Positions 52,173 to 53,903 of a stretch of DNA of 53,903 nt are shown here, in pieces. The stretch's first letter is position 1; each line of letters begins with the position of its first letter. The stretch covers positions 1 to 53,903 of the forward strand of contig CAYSCH010000011.1 of assembly GCA_964429355.1 (NCBI GenBank). Reading direction: 5' to 3'. Under the pieces are notes generated by a model. The model was given only the letters and a program-made list of their open reading frames with translations, was not told where the DNA came from and did no database searches. The DNA is from JAAYAY01 sp964429355 (GTDB lineage: Bacteria; Planctomycetota; Planctomycetia; Pirellulales; Thermoguttaceae). Both the position numbers and the translations under genes were made by a program.

Positions 52173-52860
52173 GCGAAGAAAAGGTTCGCCGCATGCCGGG
52201 CTCCGTCAGCCCAAGTTTGCCAGCCGTCTACCTGAATTGAGGGCGAACTGGCAATTCATGGCGTGACATGTTTCAGATCGCGATGTGCTGCGAATCGCAA
52301 CCTTCTTTCGCCAACGGCTTGTGCCGAAAGCCGTGTCACGAAGACTTTGGGCAACAACCGGATCTCCTCTGATGGGGGATGGATTTCCTCAGCCATCAGT
52401 CTCTGCCAGCCTCCGGCACCATTCTCTGCCGGCGGGTAAGAAAAAAATCCGCAGAATTCCTCATTCGCATATTGCGTAAATCTAGATGAGCTGGTAATTT
52501 TTGGCGTTACAGACAATATGGACAGTTAGGGGTTGTTGAGAAGCATGGGACCTATAAGGCCTATGCCGTGAATAGTTTGGCTGGCGAAAATATCCCGAAC
52601 TGTTGCCACCGTCTTGCCGCGAATCGCGAAATCGACGGTGGATTGCAGGAACGATGCGTTCTGGCAACGCGTCGAATCAATAGCGGGCAGAGATTGCTCT
52701 TTGTGGCTCACATAAGACGTTCCCACCTAAGGGTTTACGAAAAGGCCCTCCGCCTCCTCCCGGTTTTGGCACTGCAAATGCCCTTTGCTCACCTCGGATC
52801 TTGAATCGGCCCAGCAAGGGCCTGCTCCCCGAGATGTTCCAGGCTTGAGAGGATTTCACC
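52173..52860. other. Long leader region upstream of rpoD
   Basis: 688 bases, less GC-rich than the genes. GGGCTccgtcAGCCC (52199-52213) right after the lipoprotein stop is a terminator-like hairpin; TTGCCAG (52217-52223) and CTGGCAA (52248-52254) form another stem. The rpoD promoter or promoters should be here. No credible gene or known RNA recognised. Confidence 0.45.
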
Positions 52861-53903
52861 TTGGCACGAGTCAGCACCAAAGCAGTCAACGGGCATTCGG
52901 CAAAGCGGCGCAGCAACGGAACCGGTGCTGCGAAGAATGGTCGAAAGAACGGCACGAGCCGGAACGGTACCGCGAAGGCCAACAGCATCAACGGTACACC
53001 CGACATCGACGACATTCTCCAGGTCGACGACGACGATGTCATCGACCACGATGCTATCGATGAGGTCGCGGAGGAGAAGGACGATTTCGAGGAGCTCGAT
53101 GAGCTCGACGCCGAATCGAGCGGAGGCGACAGCCACATCGATGATCCTATCCGCATCTACCTGATGCAGATGGGTGAAATCCCGCTTCTCACGCGGAAAG
53201 AGGAAGTCGTTGCGGCCATCCGCATCGAAAAGTCGCGAACCTTGTTTCGCAATGCCATGCTGTCGACTGACTACGCCCTCCACACGGCCGTGGCGCTCCT
53301 CGACAAGGTCCACGACGGTCGACTGCGTTTGGATCGCACGATCGAAGTCTCGGTGACCAACATCCGCGAGAAAAGGCATATCATGGGCGTTCTTCCGCCC
53401 AATCTTCGCACCCTCCGTCACTTGCTCAAGGCGAATCGTCGAGATTTCGCCACTGCTATCAGCAAGTCCCACACGCCCGGTCAGCGTCGCGATGCGTGGC
53501 GCCGGCTCGTTCGTCGCCGTCACAAGGCGGTCCGGCTCGTCGAAGAACTCGGGCTGCGGACCCAGCGGCTTCAACCGCTGCTGGACGATCTTCGGGAGAT
53601 CTCGCGCCGGATGGACGGGCTCTCCGCGGAACTCAAGAACCTGTGCAATCGGCGCGATACCTCGGGGCGTATCGGCGAAGTCCGTACCGAACTCCGCTAC
53701 CTGATGAAGATCACGTTGGAGAGTCCCTCCACGCTGAGACGGCGGGTGCGCAAGACGGCCGCTCACCAGCAGGAGTATGAAGCTGCCAAACGCGGACTCT
53801 CGGCAGGCAATCTCCGGCTGGTCGTCTCGATCGCCAAACGTTACCGTAATCGCGGGCTGAGCTTTCTCGACCTGATCCAGGAAGGCAACACGGGCCTGAT
53901 GCG
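52861..53903 (+). CDS. rpoD: Primary RNA polymerase sigma factor RpoD (partial, runs off the window)
   Basis: 347 residues visible, 3' end missing. TTG start with AGAGGA 7 bases upstream. A basic/Asn-rich and then Asp/Glu-rich N-terminus (DDILQVDDDDVIDHDAIDEV), region 1.2 HIDDPIRIYLMQMGEIPLLT, a long non-conserved linker (RRDAWRRLVRRRHKAVRLVE), then region 2 AKRGLSAGNLRLVVSIAKRY and RGLSFLDLIQEGNTGLM, where the window stops inside region 2. The linker is that of planctomycete RpoD. It directs RNA polymerase to housekeeping promoters. Confidence 0.95.
   Translation, partial: MARVSTKAVNGHSAKRRSNGTGAAKNGRKNGTSRNGTAKANSINGTPDIDDILQVDDDDVIDHDAIDEVAEEKDDFEELDELDAESSGGDSHIDDPIRIYLMQMGEIPLLTRKEEVVAAIRIEKSRTLFRNAMLSTDYALHTAVALLDKVHDGRLRLDRTIEVSVTNIREKRHIMGVLPPNLRTLRHLLKANRRDFATAISKSHTPGQRRDAWRRLVRRRHKAVRLVEELGLRTQRLQPLLDDLREISRRMDGLSAELKNLCNRRDTSGRIGEVRTELRYLMKITLESPSTLRRRVRKTAAHQQEYEAAKRGLSAGNLRLVVSIAKRYRNRGLSFLDLIQEGNTGLM

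Overview
The window looks like a chromosomal segment of a GC-rich member of the Planctomycetota, probably near the Pirellulales. This is inferred from gene content, not from a phylogeny. The evidence is two Tat-exported Gfo/Idh/MocA oxidoreductases, a ThuA-like protein, an exported protein with a LEPR-XLL-like N-terminal motif (LERRDLLS), an SHD1-domain aspartic protease, a MoxR/DUF58 pair, many secreted proteins of unknown function, and the 5' part of a primary sigma factor with the long linker after region 1.2 typical of planctomycete RpoD. Two 10-N runs (13346-13355 and 30267-30276) are scaffold joins; both fall inside genes.

Layout. 1-5.4 kb: a 5'-truncated beta-helix/RHS protein with a C-terminal HExxH tip, then a minus-strand operon of a discoidin-like exported protein and a Gfo/Idh/MocA oxidoreductase interrupted by an in-frame TAG. 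5.4-9 kb: an inverted-repeat element, a family 2 glycosyltransferase and a UroD-like protein, divergent from a PAS-AraC regulator. 9-13.5 kb: an Agl23-type membrane protein, a DUF3592 membrane protein and a VapBC module whose antitoxin is cut by a scaffold gap. 13.5-20.3 kb: Tricorn-like protease, endo/exonuclease/phosphatase-fold enzyme, MscS channel and WalJ-like hydrolase. 20.5-24.6 kb: RibD, then an alpha-toroid protein in an operon with a membrane-fusion (HlyD) protein. 24.6-30.3 kb: a leader with a terminator/antiterminator-like pair, an RTX-repeat protein with a gluzincin-like C-terminus, a giant coiled-coil protein and an HNH nuclease. 30.3-38.5 kb: membrane GTPase, FloA flotillin, an anchored exported protein, a HAD hydrolase, and MoxR-DUF58. 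38.5-46.1 kb: an omptin-like outer-membrane protease, a frameshifted exported protein, a small conserved protein, YjbQ, the aspartic protease and an LTA-synthase-like sulfatase. 46.2-53.9 kb: ThuA, a second Gfo/Idh/MocA oxidoreductase tightly followed by a hypoxanthine phosphoribosyltransferase, an aldo/keto reductase, a small HExxH protein, a lipoprotein and partial rpoD.

The genes are mostly housekeeping or cell-envelope functions in short operons; there is no prophage, CRISPR array or large biosynthetic cluster. The most interesting signals are (i) an omptin-like protease with all four catalytic residues at the expected spacing, (ii) several secreted proteins with zinc-protease motifs attached to unusual scaffolds (RHS, RTX), and (iii) three kinds of repeated, structured intergenic sequence: the TCACG-RCGGAG-CGTGA element, a pair of ~70-nt TAGAGCC...CCATGCCCGTGGG elements, and two tandem hairpins whose stems differ by compensatory changes. 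Two genes are broken by single changes (a TAG codon; a one-base loss in a T run) that may be either real decay or consensus errors.
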